DNA of 64,000 nt from Alisma plantago-aquatica (GCA_963693085.1 OY856413.1:466111379-466175378), one strand, 5' to 3'. Positions 12,680 through 24,676 are shown, counted from the stretch's first letter. Notes: generated from the sequence alone by a model not told the origin. Translations and numbers: made by a program.

Positions 12680-14466
12680 TGTAAAGAGTGGTATCCCAGA
12701 GGGGATCCACTCCCTACTAAAACAAAAAGGCATCATCCCATATAACTAGACACCAACATATTTTTTTTGCAGAAAGGTATGATAACCAATCCATTCAACA
12801 TGTAGGTGTCATAACACCAAAAGTAGCAGCAAAATTGAAATATGTATGTAACCATTAGAAACTTGTTATCATCACTAGCCTTCACCACACATGGTGAGAT
12901 AAAAGAAAAAACTAACGAAACATTGGACTAGATGAGGATCACCTAACAACTTCAAGAAAGTCTCCCACAAGGTCTCAATTAAACTTGATGAGGTCCTAGT
13001 CCTACTTGGTTGTCTCCTCCTTGACCTATACGTGGAGTTGGAAGCATACTCCAGCAAAAGGATAAAAGGTAAAAGACATCAAAAAAAGCAGTTTGTGCAT
13101 ACTAACTATGGAATTGAGCAATTTATGGAGTAAAGGACATCAAGCAAAAAATGCTTCACATACAAAAGTTAAGGAATACCCAATTAGGTATAAATGAAAT
13201 TGATTTGCAAACAAGAGGTATCAAAAGGAATTACTTTCCATAGATAAACAATAAATTTGTGCCACATAACCACATAGCATGAAATTAGGGCACATAACCC
13301 GTCATCAATTTGCACGCATGTGAGATAATAATAGCACTAGAATAATATAAAGACAATGGATGCCAAGCCTTATAAACTTGAAAACTGATAGAGAATGGCA
13401 CATAACAAAACTCCCATATATATAAAATGTGGGCCAAGCCTCATAAAATTGAAACCAAGGTATGGGGCACATAATCTCCATCCTAAAAAAAATATAATAA
13501 GGACATATAACCCAAAACCAATGCAATTATAGTACACTAGGGCTATTGAATCACATAACATGCTTAATGCAGAGGCTAGTATAAAGTATAGTCAGATTAA
13601 ACAATATTTGTCACCACATAAATGACAATATAAGCAACCACCACAAAAGTGGGAAAAAAGAGAATGCATCACCAAGTAGAACTCCACCTTCAAACAAAGT
13701 ATAAGATTGATTCTAAAAGAATGCCGATCACAATATGATGATTAAAAGATCAGAAACAAATAAGGTATGTCACATGAAATATGTTCTCAAAAGAGAAAGG
13801 AATACCGTGTAGTTGATTGACCATAGGACCAACATATAGATAAAAATATGCTATTGCTCAAAAGAAATAATAAGGTATGCAAACATGCCACATTTAAGAA
13901 TCAAAACAATCCACAGTCAGTCCTAGATCCAAGCCTAGGTCTCCAAAAAACCTACGATGCATATATTTAGAACTAGAGTTAGGTTTACATTAATTATTCA
14001 AAACCCTAAAAATCACCTTTTTATTCTTAGTGAATTAGGTTATCAAAGCCACATCATATTTTATATTATATTTTTCTAATCTTAAAACATGTTTTACTTT
14101 ATTTTTTTAACTTATAAGTTATTAGTTATGAATTTTACAAACCATAACCAATTAAGAAAATTCATTAAAATTCATATATCAATTATTTTGGAATTAGGTA
14201 ATAAAATTGATACCACCATATATAGAATCTTTTTTTGAATCCAATGATTATTTACTTGAAATTTTTGGACAAACAGAGAATTAGTTATCAATTTTACAAA
14301 TATGACCAATAATTAAATTCCAAAAAGCCAACGAAATGAGAAAAACCATGAGATAAGGAGGAGGGAGAGAGGGAGAGGGTGCTTGCACTGAATGGGACTA
14401 AAGAACTAAGATTTCTAACCTCTTGACCTTGGAATAGTATAGGCTTCTAGATTTTAGTATGTTACA
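12680..14466 (-). repeat. Long LTR of the nested element
   Basis: About 1.79 kb, plus-strand ends TGTAAAGAGTGG...GTATGTTACA. The first ~550 bp repeat at 11,615-12,170 with many substitutions, including the block at 12,693-12,745 and the 'cacctaacaacttcaagaaagtctccca' block. AT-rich, no genes. Confidence 0.7.
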
Positions 14467-14471
14467 CATTC

Positions 14472-15560
14472 AATCTTCTCTTCGTTGCAAAATTGATTGA
14501 TACTATGAAATGTACACTGACGTACAGTCCTTCTTGATTTATTTTATAGGATCTAAAGAGTATGAGGACAATTGGTGGTAGGGCCTAGGAAAGGTGATCT
14601 CTACCTCTTTCATGGTGAAAGTTTGTCATGTCACGTACCTTTTACTCCCCCTCCTGCTATTTCGTTGAGCGATTCTCCATTACTGTAGCACTACAGATAT
14701 GGTCATCCTTCCGTGGAGAGTTTGTGGAAGTTAAAATCAAATTTACCACAAGTATCCTATTTAGAGTGTCAGTCCTATCAATTTGGGAGACATCATAGGA
14801 TGTCTTATTCTAGTCATGTCAATAAGAGGACTCTTCATCCCTTTGATTTAGTTCACAGCGATGTCTGGGGTCCTATAAAGGATAGCAAATTACTGATTTT
14901 AAATATTTTATTTCCTTTTTTGATGATTTTTCTCGTATGACATGGATATCTTTGTGGAAGAGTCAAGAGTATGTGTTGTCCATTGTCAAACATTTTCAGC
15001 AAGAAATAAACTTTCAGTTTAAGTGCAGTATTAAAATTCTCCAGTTTGAAAATGCATTGGAATATGTTGAACATGCTATGGATGATTTTTGTAGTTTTCT
15101 TGGAATGGTACATCGTACGTCCTGTCCTCATACCCCTCAAAAGAATGGGGTAGCTGAGAGGAAAAATAATCATCTTCTTGATATTAGTAGGACGTTCATG
15201 CTCCAATCCAATGTTCCTAAGAGATTTTGGTTAGATGTTTTACTTATTGTCTATTTTCTTATTAATAGTCAACCTTCTTTTGTTCTTTAAGAAAATACTC
15301 CTATTTCAATTTTACTTCCTACTAATCAGCCATTTTTTGTTCCTGTTAGGGTGTTTGGTTGTACCTATTTTGTTCACAATTTTGATCCTAAAGATGAGAA
15401 AATGTCTCCCAAGTCTGTTAAGACTCTCTTTCTTGGATATTCCAAGACCGGTAAGGGTTACATGTATTATTGTCCAAACCTTTGTCATATGTTTGTGTCT
15501 AGGGATGTCCTACCATTAGTCTACACCATATTTCTTTTATGTTCCCAATAAGTGGGAGAA
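14472..15560 (+). pseudogene. Copia integrase, frameshifted
   Basis: Resumes the copia polyprotein after the nested element. At about 14,690 is HYRYGHPSVESLWKLKS, followed by LECQSYQFGRHHR, the remains of the pre-integrase zinc-binding region with the second Cys of CX2C changed to Tyr. HPFDLVHSDVWGP (about 14,835) supplies the first catalytic Asp. RTSCPHTPQKNGVAERKNNH (about 15,117) carries the catalytic Glu region. VFGCTYFVHNFDPKDEK (15,351 onward) and KTLFLGYSKTGKGY match the C-terminal part. Frameshifts occur near 14,900 and 15,290. The enzyme would insert element cDNA into the host genome. Confidence 0.88.
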
Positions 15561-15995
15561 ATTGCATGAATGTGAGGAAGTTCCACCATTATCATCCAGT
15601 GAGGGAGTGTTTCAACCACAATATGGTGAGAGAGTGCCACCTATAATTTATGAGGAAGATCCATCTGGAGATGTTCCTTTAATTCAACAATATTCCCTGC
15701 TATATCATAGATGAAGCAGACAAGATCATGATGAGGTAGAAACTCAGTCAATGAGCCTCCCCTATATTCCTCTACTCAAGAGAATCCTAAAGATCCATCT
15801 GACCCTAATGTTCCCATTGTTGTCCGCAAAGGTACTCACACTTGTACCATTTGACATCCTATTGGGGGTGTTTGTTGTTTGTCCGAATTGTCCAAGTAGG
15901 CTCGTTCTTTTACTCTTGGAATTGATTATGCGAGACTTCCAAATAGTCATGTTGATGCTAAGAAAGATGTTGGTTGGTTACATGCTATGAATTTT
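15561..15995 (+). pseudogene. Copia integrase-RT linker, degenerate
   Basis: This stretch continues the polyprotein with several frame changes. Acidic, Pro/Ser-rich reading is visible in pieces, and no conserved domain is recognised until the RT begins near 16,000. Confidence 0.5.
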
Positions 15996-17110
15996 GAAAT
16001 GATTGCGCTTATTTAGAATGGATCATGGGAGCTTACTGATTTACCTACAGATAAGAATGTTTTGGGATGCACATTGGTATTCACTGTTAAACATAATCCA
16101 GATGGTTCTCTAGAGTGACTGAAAGATATATTGCTGGTAAAAGGCTATACTCAAACATATGGTGTTGATTTCTTTGAAACCTTCTCATATGTGGCTCGTC
16201 TTAATTCTGTGAGGATTCTTATCTCTTTGGCTAACACCTTTGACTGGCCATTTTTTCAGCTCGATGTCAAAAATGACTTCCTACATGGTGATCCATAGGA
16301 AGAAGTGTACATGGAGAAACCTCTGGTTTTGTTGCTCAGGAGGAGTATCAGAAGGTGTTTAGGTTGAAGAAATCCATTTATGGATTGAAACAATCTCCTT
16401 GAGTTTGGATTAACAAGTCCAATATTATTGTCTTACAAATGGGCTTTTCATGTTCAGTGACTAATCATTCTCTATTCTATTTTATCTCTTATGTTGGATA
16501 TGTTATTATTGTAGTATATGTGGATGATATTGTTATCACAGGTAGTGATTCAGTAGGCATGTATAATGTGAAGGATGGCTTGCAGAAGCACTTTCATACA
16601 AAATATCTGGGGAAATTGAGATATATTCTAGGCATTGAAGTACTTCAGTCACATACATGTACTAATTTGTCTCAACAAAAATATGTATGGGATCTACTTC
16701 ATGAGACATGGATGCGTGCATCCAAGCTTGTGTCTACTCCCATGGACTATCATGTAAAGGAAAATTATGATGATTTTGATAATTCTGATCTAGGATATTA
16801 TAGGAAGATTGTTGGTATGATGATATATTTGACTGTGACTTGTCTTGACATTCCATTTGTAGTAGGAGTGGTGAGTCAACATATGAGCTCGCCAAAACAA
16901 TCACATTCGACAACATCCTGCCCCATTCTGGGGTATCTGAAGGGATCTCCTGGAAAAGGGATCACATACTACAGTCCTAGAACTCCTCCATCTACTCTGG
17001 TTCTCACTGGCTATGTAAATAAAAATTTGGTTGGTAATCTGAATGATAGGAGAGCTACATTTGGGTATTGTAATTTTCTAAGAAATCATCTTATCACCTA
17101 GAAGAGGAAG
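15996..17110 (+). pseudogene. Copia reverse transcriptase, broken
   Basis: Begins NGSWELTDLPTDKNVLGC (about 16,018), the canonical copia RT entry, then VKGYTQTYGVDFFETFS and FQLDVKNDFLHGD (first catalytic Asp region, ~16,257). A frame break near 16,330-16,440 is followed by an open stretch from 16,439 to 17,101 with the intact polymerase motif VYVDDIVITG (~16,516), then LGKLRYILGIEV and SDLGYYRKIVGMMIYLTVTC. The active-site DD pair survives although stops and shifts elsewhere prevent a full product. Confidence 0.92.
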
Positions 17111-17480
17111 AAGCAAAATGTTGTGGCTCGCTCTATCACGGAAGCTAAATACATAACAATGGCTCGTGCTTGTTGTGAGTTACATTGGGTTCAATCTGTG
17201 CTTTCTGAAATGCAAATTCCTATGATATCTCGTGTAGAGCTTATATGTGATAATGAAGCAACTATCGATATTTCCCAATATCAATTTTTCAATGAGCGCA
17301 CTAAACATATAAAAGTTGATTATCATATATTAGATATCAAATCAAGAATGGGAGAGTGGTGACTCCTCATGTTAGGACTGAAGATCAACTTTCTAATGTT
17401 CTTACAAAGCCTATGTGTCCAACAATGTTTCAGAACCTTAGTCCCAAGCTGGGTTTACATGATGTGTACACTCTAACGTG
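17111..17480 (+). pseudogene. Copia RNase H and C-terminus
   Basis: Same frame as the RT after one stop at 17,099. ARSITEAKYITMARACCELH contains the Glu region and CDNEATIDISQYQFFNERTK the Asp-Asn region of copia RNase H, followed by HIKVDYHILDIK. After 17,362 a frameshift leads to VRTEDQLSNVLTKPM, the usual C-terminal tail (DQLADIFTKP-like), just before the polypurine tract. Confidence 0.9.
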
Positions 17481-17488
17481 AGGGTGAG
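17477..17488 (+). other. Copia polypurine tract
   Basis: AACGTGAGGGTGAG-type purine run directly preceding the 3' LTR, the expected plus-strand primer site. Confidence 0.75.
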
Positions 17489-17648
17489 TGTTAATATAGT
17501 TGTTTTATATTCTCAATATTTCATTATGTCAATTATCTTTACTGTTGGACTTTAATGTAAATTTCTCAATTAAGTTATTATAAAAGGAGAGGTAGCATAT
17601 TTCTCCTCTCACACACGATGCATTGCAGAACCCTGATTTTCTTATTCA
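17489..17648 (+). repeat. Copia 3' LTR
   Basis: TGTTAATATAGTTGTTTTAT ... CTTATTCA, 160 bp, pairs with 9,664-9,821. About 11% of positions differ by hand count. Confidence 0.92.
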
Positions 17649-18129
17649 TAATGAAAAATTAGGGTTTTAAGAAATTAATTAGGGAATTGGGACATTTGGG
17701 GTAAATATGACTATCAACCTATCAAGGGTCATATCATGCAACAAAATCAATCAAACCATATTATCTAACAAAAGAACATAGTGGGATGATAGTGAATTAT
17801 CCTATACTACTAGTTGACCATGGGTGGTATCAGGTATACATAAAGGAACTAGTATGTATTACCCCCTATCCAACTTTATGTGGTTGCATTGACTAAGGTA
17901 TAGGTATAATTCAATCACTTTCACACTATTTTGGGTGTCTAAGAGTTATTCTCCTAATGTACTTAGTGGTAGAGGGTGGCATGGAGTGTAGGTGAAGGGT
18001 ATTTCACTTCCTTTTACACTCCATCCAACCTATGACATGTTCTTTGCTAAGCACATTAAGTGAGGCACTTCTAACTATAAGGAAATATGGCATTAGGTAA
18101 GATAGTGCAAACAAAAAAAATTACTAACC
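17649..18129. other. Unassigned sequence
   Basis: AT-rich right flank of the copia element. It contains 'attagggtttt' but no ORF, RNA gene or repeat that I recognise. Confidence 0.4.
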
Positions 18130-18584
18130 ATTTTCCCTAAAGAGAGTAGATCAAATCAACAACTATGAATGGGAAGGATGGTTGTGAGGTTATACCTTCA
18201 CCTGGAGCATGTCCAATGACAATTCCCTCAATGTATCATGTAGCTTTCTTCAAGTTGCAACTAGACGTCTGTCATCGTCGACCTCCTGGTCAAGCACCAT
18301 GAAGACGGTTGACGTCATCCTCCTAGAGGTAGGAAAAGAACTCCTCACCTTAAGAGTAGTCGACGCAGACAATCGGGAACTCCTGTCATTCTTGTGGAAT
18401 GGGCAGAAAGTTGTTTCCCCTTATAGTCAATGTGTTAATGTCAACTTGCTCTCCCAATTGTCTCTCCCTTGTTGTTCCTCCCTTTAACTGGTAGAACTTG
18501 ATTGGGTTCTCTTTGTTACCTCAACCAAAGAAGGTAGCAATTGTTAGAGCTTATTATTGTGTCTAGGAAACCCCCAATAGCCCT

Positions 18585-18593
18585 CTATTTATA
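18585..18593 (-). promoter_or_regulatory. TATA box of the SIRE-like LTR
   Basis: TATAAATAG on the minus strand within a C/G-rich context (cctcctataaatagagggc). It lies in the expected half of the LTR for transcription toward lower coordinates. Confidence 0.55.
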
Positions 18594-18677
18594 GGAGGGC
18601 CATGGTCAGGATTCCCAATCCATCTGGGAGTTGAAGAGATGACTTTTCATGAATTTTCCCAAACCTGAAAATGGCAA

Positions 18678-18703
18678 ATTGGTTGGTTCACTAACCAACC
18701 AAT
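18678..18703. repeat. Perfect hairpin, 11 bp stem, 4 nt loop
   Basis: ATTGGTTGGTT, loop CACT, AACCAACCAAT. It lies about 85 bp upstream of the TATA box of the SIRE-like LTR in its orientation. Related half-sites (gattggttca, tcggttca) recur up to about 18,990. Confidence 0.85.
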
Positions 18704-20073
18704 CAGTTTGTGAATGAAACATTTAGTTTGTGCCCCGAAATAGTCGATTTGTGCATCTTTCCTATCCTGAATCACATTGGCATTCAATGAACGATTAACG
18801 CTAATCATGACATCATCATCAATCCTTGATCCAATCGAATTGACCATTCAACTAGTCATTTGGGTCTATGAATCGGTCGGTTCATGCCCTAGTCAGGCAT
18901 TGTTCAACTAATGTCATTTCCGATTGACCTGACACCCCAACCGATTGGTTCAACACGTTAATCAGTCGGTTCAGAGTCTAGTCAGTCATTTCAGAACTAA
19001 TGTTGTTTAAATTGAATACTTATACACATTTACTAGTCAAGTTAAACATCATTTTTGAATAAAATCCTATTCCAAGTGCGTTCCTATGCATTTGACCCTA
19101 TAGGTCCCATGTTACATTGGCAGTGAATGTTTATAACAAATGTATGACATCACAAACAATGATTGGTATCTAGCAAGACATCATTGCTACCCAAGTAACT
19201 AAAAGTTGGAAAACAACTTCAACCTACAATCTGTGATTGGTGCTATAGTGATTGTATAGTTCCTTTGTATTTGATATCCAAATTGAACTCAAGGCATGGA
19301 ATTGCCATCCTCTTCAATGTTCGAACCATATTCCTTGAACTAGAGAAGATTGTCTAAGATATATGTGAACTCGATATCCTTTATAGATTCACATGCACAT
19401 GGACATGCTTCTCTCAGTCTCGCATACCAAGTGGCCAAGATATCAAACTCCTGTCGAAGGGACAAATCATGTTTACATCACTCACATTCATTCCCATGTG
19501 TCTCAGTGCACCTGAGCACCACCTTAATGATAACCCTTATTCAGGATCACAGTGGATGATGTCAAAGCATACCGAATGACATGTGATGAGTGTAGTGATT
19601 TTATGTCTAAGAACCACAATTGCCAACATCACTATGAGAGATGATTCTGACTACCATTCAATGGTTCCATGCATTACTCTCAAGGTGGGTTTGTCTAATA
19701 CACTATTCTCTAGCAAGTATCTATTTGTTTGGTTTGATACCACATATCATGACAATGGGATTTTGTCATCAACCAACACACTAGTCTTATATATTATTGT
19801 TGTTTATTAGACATCCACAATAACATCTGACTAGGGACATAACAAGAATGAATATTCTCTTAACATTCATATGATTTCATTATTTAGGTCCTTAACCTAA
19901 AGACATATTTCATTGAGTAATATTATTCTTTAGACATTTATTACATTACATCATTATCTGATAACTAAATAAAATATAATAAATTGGACATTTCCTTTAT
20001 TATTAATCAAATTGTTTACAAGTTGTGCCATTACAATCAGCACGTGATTGGCTCTCTGGGCATACAGACCAAC

Positions 20074-22100
20074 ACTAACTACATAGATGTAAAATCGAGG
20101 GGTAGAAGAGAAAATTTTTGTGTAAGAATAGGGATATCTACATAAGGATCCACTAGTTGGACTTAGGAGATTTTTCCCCAAATATTCTCATATACCACAT
20201 TAATCTCTGCTTATGTGGTTTCAAGCATCAATCACCATAGAAAGACATGAGTAAAAGACATAGAAGCACAAAGATAACATTTCCAAACCCCCAACATAGT
20301 ATCAAAGTCATCGTTATTCCCCCAAACATCCCACTAAGGGGGCTTATCTACTCATGACAATGGAAACTATAAAAATGGATAAGAAAGAGATATAAGAAGC
20401 CACAAATCTTAGTATAGTGGTTGAATCCTCCTTCTCTGGCTACTGTAAGCTTGAGAACATCCCTCCTCTGATGTAGAATGGCATGAAAATAGAATGGATA
20501 GTGGACAAAGTCCTAAAAGCTAGGGTTTTGGGGTGGAAGATGGTGGAATGGGAGTGGAGTGAAGTAGGTAGGTGGTAGGGGTGGAATGAATGTCCAAGGG
20601 TGCTAACCTTGTGCTCCTAGTCACCACTAATGATTAAAGGGGCTTGGGAAGCATATGACTAAGTGGGGGCAATTAGGTAAAATGATAGTAGTGAATCATT
20701 AGGGCTTATTGCATAGAACAACCATTTGTGGAAGAACGTCCATGGTGGGGTGAGTAGGAATGGTCGTGCTGGAGAGAAAATAGTCATGGTGGAATAGTGA
20801 AATGATAAAAAAATTTGGGTTTTTGGGTTTGGTAGCATGATTTTCATTGCCAAAACAACTCTTTAGAGGAATTACCAACATGATCATTATGTCCACCACA
20901 ACTTTTTTGAGGAATCCCCAGTACAATCATTCTGACCAACATGTTTTCTCTAAAAATTTCCTAGCACATCATTATGGATGGAATCACCATACTAAGGATT
21001 TCCTAGTATGGTTATTCTGGATGGAATGGTTGTGCTGTCAGAGCTTCCTGGAGTTGCTTCAAGTGTTTATTTCTCCTTCAATTTCTATGTTGGTGACACA
21101 ACCATTCTATTGTACCATGCCCATTCCGGGGCATGTTCTTTGGACTTTAATGTTCACTTTTGTCATCCATGATGTTCTTTGCCTTGGGTTGATCTTTGAC
21201 CACATAGGGGGTAGCTCTAGGTCTCACTTTGGGCTCTCTAAGGGTGAAGTAATCCTAGAATCCTCCTCCTCTAAGTTCCATCTCATACAAAGAACGTCTA
21301 TAAGTGCATTTCACTATAAATCCAATTATTGGAGGAATAAAAAGCATAATGATCTTGATGTGAATAATGGAAAAAATGACACAAAATGAAGACCCAATTA
21401 AGGGCTTCATCATCACCCCAAATATAGAACTACTTGTCCAAGTATGTTCCAACTCAATCTCTCTTCAATTAGTTCAACTAGAAATGATAAAATCACTCAC
21501 CAACCATGTAACATGATAATATGATTGGATATACCTCAATCTTAACTACATATTCCATATAATTTCTCTATTAGTTTCATTCATGGTTTGACTACAAAAA
21601 AGGCACAAAGCATGTAGATTTAAAATATAGGTCATCACAATTCATGTAAGTGAAATGGCATATCCACAAGGATCTAGGTAAATGGTTTCATTTTTAGAGA
21701 TTTAGCCCAAGCTTTAGGTGAATGGTTTTCACATGAACGTAGTCTCTCTAAAGTTCAATCCACACTTGATGACCCACTTGGTTTGTGTTGGGTAGGCAAG
21801 TTGGAGTTGATTTTCCCTAAGCCTAATATGCTTACAAAGGGAAGAAAGGGTTCTTTTGATGACTGAGAGGACCCACCCTAGGAGAGCCCGACATAGTAAA
21901 CTCTCAAGGCATGAGAGGGTCTGTGGTCCAGTCACACCCCTCTCGTGCCAAATCAGCATGGATTGCTTTTCACAAAGTGCCTTCAGTGAGGTTCCAATCC
22001 AAGTCCTTCATTTGGACTTACTGATTTCTTACCACCCCATCTACTATGGCTAGACAGGAACAAAGGGCTATGGAAAGGGGTTGGGGTGCTATTTCATAGA
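20074..22100. other. Unassigned repeat-like sequence
   Basis: No recognisable gene. The longest ORF (20,847-21,389, plus, 180 codons) has no domain I recognise and overlaps a degenerate repeat: four ~30-50 bp units around 20,870-21,040 of the type 'ttcctagtatggttattctggatggaa'. It is treated as non-coding. A weak primer-binding-like 'tagtatcaaagtc' sits at about 20,297. Confidence 0.4.
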
Positions 22101-23321
22101 ACACCCATATTTTCTGTTCTTTTCGTGAGATGCTATTACATTGATCAATCTCTTATTTATTTGTTTTCATTTATTTTCTTTACCCTATATGTAGGGAGGG
22201 AACATGGCGGTTGAAAGAAGAGGGGAGGTAAAAATATGGTTCCACTTTTAGAAGGTGTCCTAGAATTTTGGTGTTCTCTTTGAAATTTTTTTATGAGGCA
22301 GAGAGGTAAGAATTGTTTGAAGAATTAATGAGTCAAAGAGGGGTCGTTAGTAGAGGATTACCTCAAAAGCGGTTCCTAAATGAACACTAGTTCCACAAAC
22401 TTCGCAAACATGAGAAAATCATAATGAATTGAGCACTTATATCCAAACCTTATTTTTCATACATTACAAACCCTTAACATCTTATGCTTTCTTTGATTTA
22501 TTCTCACCATTATTCCAATTAGAGAGAGTTGAGACACATGTATAAAGTCTAGAATGCAAATATATCAATCGAACTAGTTGTAACATACTCAATTTAGGTA
22601 CTAATTCTATCTTGATAAATTTCATATTTTAACCCTAACTTGAGATCATATGCAATGTTTTCCATAATTCCAAATCCCACCCATCATTTTGATTGAATTA
22701 TCATGGTTACAAATTGAGAGTGGTTGTTAATTGACTTCCCTTTTGTCTAAATACATCTATTCTTTTTCATTTGAGAGATATTTACAAAATTGTCCCTCAA
22801 TTTGGCATAATAAATCATTTCAATGCCAAATTGAGTCGTGAATTCCTAGATACTTTGATTTCACCTCAAATCCATGGAACACTATTGATTCTCATACTAT
22901 GTCCTTGGAGTCATTTTATTAATTAAATTATTGCATATTGAATATGTAGCAATTAATGATAAAGAATTTAATGGACTAGATGAGATCTAGAATATGGAGT
23001 TAGTATTTTTTATAATCTAGTCTAATTGCAATTACACTCACGGTTGAAATATGGTAACAAATGGCTTTTTCATTTTCGAAGTTACTAAATTAGGTGGAAA
23101 AAGTATATATGATATTGACTATAGTGATTATTTTAATTTTTCCAAAAAATGAAGTAACACCCATCTGACCCCTCTCTCGCTAACCCTCACCCATCCTTCC
23201 TCATCAAGTCTTGACTGTTACAGGGGGAGAACAATGGCCATTCTCTGTGACTTGGGAAATCTCATACTACAAGAACTACAACCCCTCTCTCAGTCTTGCC
23301 ACCTTTTCATCATCCCTGAAA
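22101..23321. other. Unassigned AT-rich sequence
   Basis: No ORF of note, no LTR ends and no RNA gene seen. Base composition shifts to C-rich after about 23,160. Confidence 0.4.
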
Positions 23322-23709
23322 ACCCTAGCCCCTAGTCTATACAATATGGTCTCCATCACAAGTAAGAAGAAATGATCTCGGTGCCCCTGCAAACATTGCG
23401 ATGCCCTGCCTTTCCTGTGGGGGTGACCTACAACCTACGTGACTTCCTTTCTTCCACCTCATGACAACCGTGTCCCATCCCTCCACCTCCTGTCTCAATG
23501 AAAAGACTCCTTCCTACCCTAGCCCCTAGTCTATACAATATGGTCTCCATCACAAGTTAGAAGAAATGATCTCGGTGCCCCTGCAAACATTGCGATGCCC
23601 TGCCTTTCCTGTGGGGGTGACCTACAACCTACGTGACTTCCTTTCTTCCACCTCATGACAACCGTGTCCCATCCCTCCACCTCCTGTCTCAATGAAAAGA
23701 CTCCTTCCT
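23322..23709. repeat. Two 194 bp tandem copies, one mismatch
   Basis: Copy 1 at 23,322-23,515 and copy 2 at 23,516-23,709 match at 193 of 194 positions by reading (difference: caagtaag versus caagttag). Both begin accctagcccctagtctata and end gactccttcct. The sequence is C-rich with no recognised coding function. Confidence 0.93.
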
Positions 23710-24660
23710 ACCTTCGACAACGAGGAAGATGACCTACAATGATTCTAGTTCTCTTTCATCCTCACAACATAACTGATTTCTAACTCTAGGAAAGTACTTT
23801 CTCATCCAATGCAACTAATTTCTACCACCACTAAGCATCATACTCGTCCACATTTCACTAGCATCTCCTCCTCATCACTGATAGTGTAAACCTAGTTGCT
23901 GCCTATCCTGCCAAATATGACTAATTGCACCACCATAAAAAAGATCTCCACCGACAAGCCTATCCACTCTTCCCCAATCATTGTCAACTTAACAAACCCT
24001 AACTCCAACTTGAATCCCTAGAGTTATCATCTCTCCATCATCACCCCAAATTCACGCAAATCACCAACACCTAGATGGTCTATAGCAAATGAAATAGCAA
24101 TTGTAAGTTTTGAGCATCCCTATTGCAGACCTACAACACCATTGATAGGCTCATATCTATCCCCGCAACCCTACCATCTCTCAACAGTAACCTAAAACAC
24201 AAAGTGCTCCACTGTCGATCCCTCCTAATCACACACTGGAATGTCCTTGTAACCTCAGACTCTGCTCCCATAGTTTGTAGACCAACCACTAGTCCCTACC
24301 ACCTCCATGGCAACATGTCATCAACCCTGCCCCCTCAGGCCAATGATATTGCTTCTCCTCCTAGCCACTATGGATTCCTCTTCAAGCCTCACCACCCAAA
24401 GGGCTAACTATAGTTAGGAGAAAGAGAGGATAAGATTAGCCAGGAACTAATCAAAACACTGGTTGCAACGAACAATGCACAACATGTTCTATAGGGAAGT
24501 AGCATGTCAGCGTCATCTCCTCTTGTTTAGACTTTAATACTTCAACAATAATAGTATGATCATAAACTTGATTAGGGAAAACTGCTATGTACTTTATATT
24601 AGCAAGATTTCTACACATAATTAAATTATATGAGTTAATGATTCAAATTCTTTTTTAAAT
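23710..24660. other. Unassigned C-rich sequence
   Basis: Pyrimidine-rich plus strand with many 'cctccacc' tracts. The 94-codon ORF at 24,123-24,407 has no recognised domain. It may be the 5' part of an unidentified repeat. Confidence 0.35.
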
Positions 24661-24674
24661 ACATGATTAAGTAT

Positions 24675-24676
<2 letters not shown>

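Larger units (their letters stand above)
11615..14466 (-). mobile_element. Nested, internally deleted LTR retrotransposon (non-autonomous)
   Basis: Flanked by perfect cattc duplications (11,610-11,614 and 14,467-14,471). On the minus strand the element starts TGTAACATACTAAAA at 14,466. Its 5' LTR runs to 12,680 (...CTCTTTACA), and a primer-binding-like TGGTATTAGAGCC follows at about 12,676-12,664. About 0.5 kb of internal sequence with a possible gag start is followed by only the last ~0.6 kb of the 3' LTR (to 11,615), homologous to 12,680-13,240. Gag-pol and the first part of the 3' LTR are therefore missing, so it had to be mobilised before the deletion or by another element. No intact ORF over about 90 codons has recognisable homology. 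Confidence 0.8.
9664..17648 (+). mobile_element. Ty1/copia retrotransposon, nearly full length, interrupted
   Basis: LTRs of 158 and 160 bp (TGTTAATA...TTCA) flank a primer-binding site, gag, protease, integrase, RT and RNase H in copia order, and a purine-rich tract precedes the 3' LTR. About 2.85 kb of its length is a later nested insertion (11,615-14,466). The short LTRs suggest an Ale/Retrofit-like lineage, but that is inference. By hand the two LTRs differ at about 17 positions plus a 2 nt indel. The pentamer attag abuts the 5' LTR (9,659-9,663). The same pentamer lies 9 bp beyond the 3' LTR (17,658-17,662), so a clean target-site duplication is not shown. Confidence 0.92.
18130..20073 (-). 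mobile_element. SIRE/Maximus-like copia LTR, minus orientation
   Basis: On the minus strand the right end reads TGTTGGTCTGTATGCCCAGA then GAGCCAATCACGTG, close to the LTR start familiar from plant SIRE/Maximus-like copia elements (TGTTAGG..TGCCCTAGAG-CCAATCA, from memory of the family). A TATA box (TATAAATAG, minus) lies at 18,593-18,585, with a leader-like stretch below it. No polypurine tract sits outside the start, so a solo LTR or fragment is likely. The left boundary is not defined; 18,130 is approximate. No coding region is attached. Confidence 0.6.

Noticed and set aside
9659..17662. attag as the copia target-site duplication
   Set aside because: The right copy is 9 bp away from the LTR end, so it is not adjacent as required; possibly coincidence in AT-rich DNA.
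18130..20073. Integrated plant pararetrovirus promoter suggested by the TATA box
   Set aside because: The end at 20,073 fits a SIRE/Maximus-like LTR start, and no movement-protein, coat or RT reading is present nearby.
20285..20320. Primer-binding site 'tagtatcaaagtc' marking another LTR end
   Set aside because: Only a loose match, and no partner LTR or following gag could be found.
20847..21389. 180-codon plus-strand ORF as a host gene
   Set aside because: No recognisable domain, odd composition (His/Phe/Trp-rich), overlaps degenerate repeats, no promoter or intron signals, and surrounded by repeat remnants.
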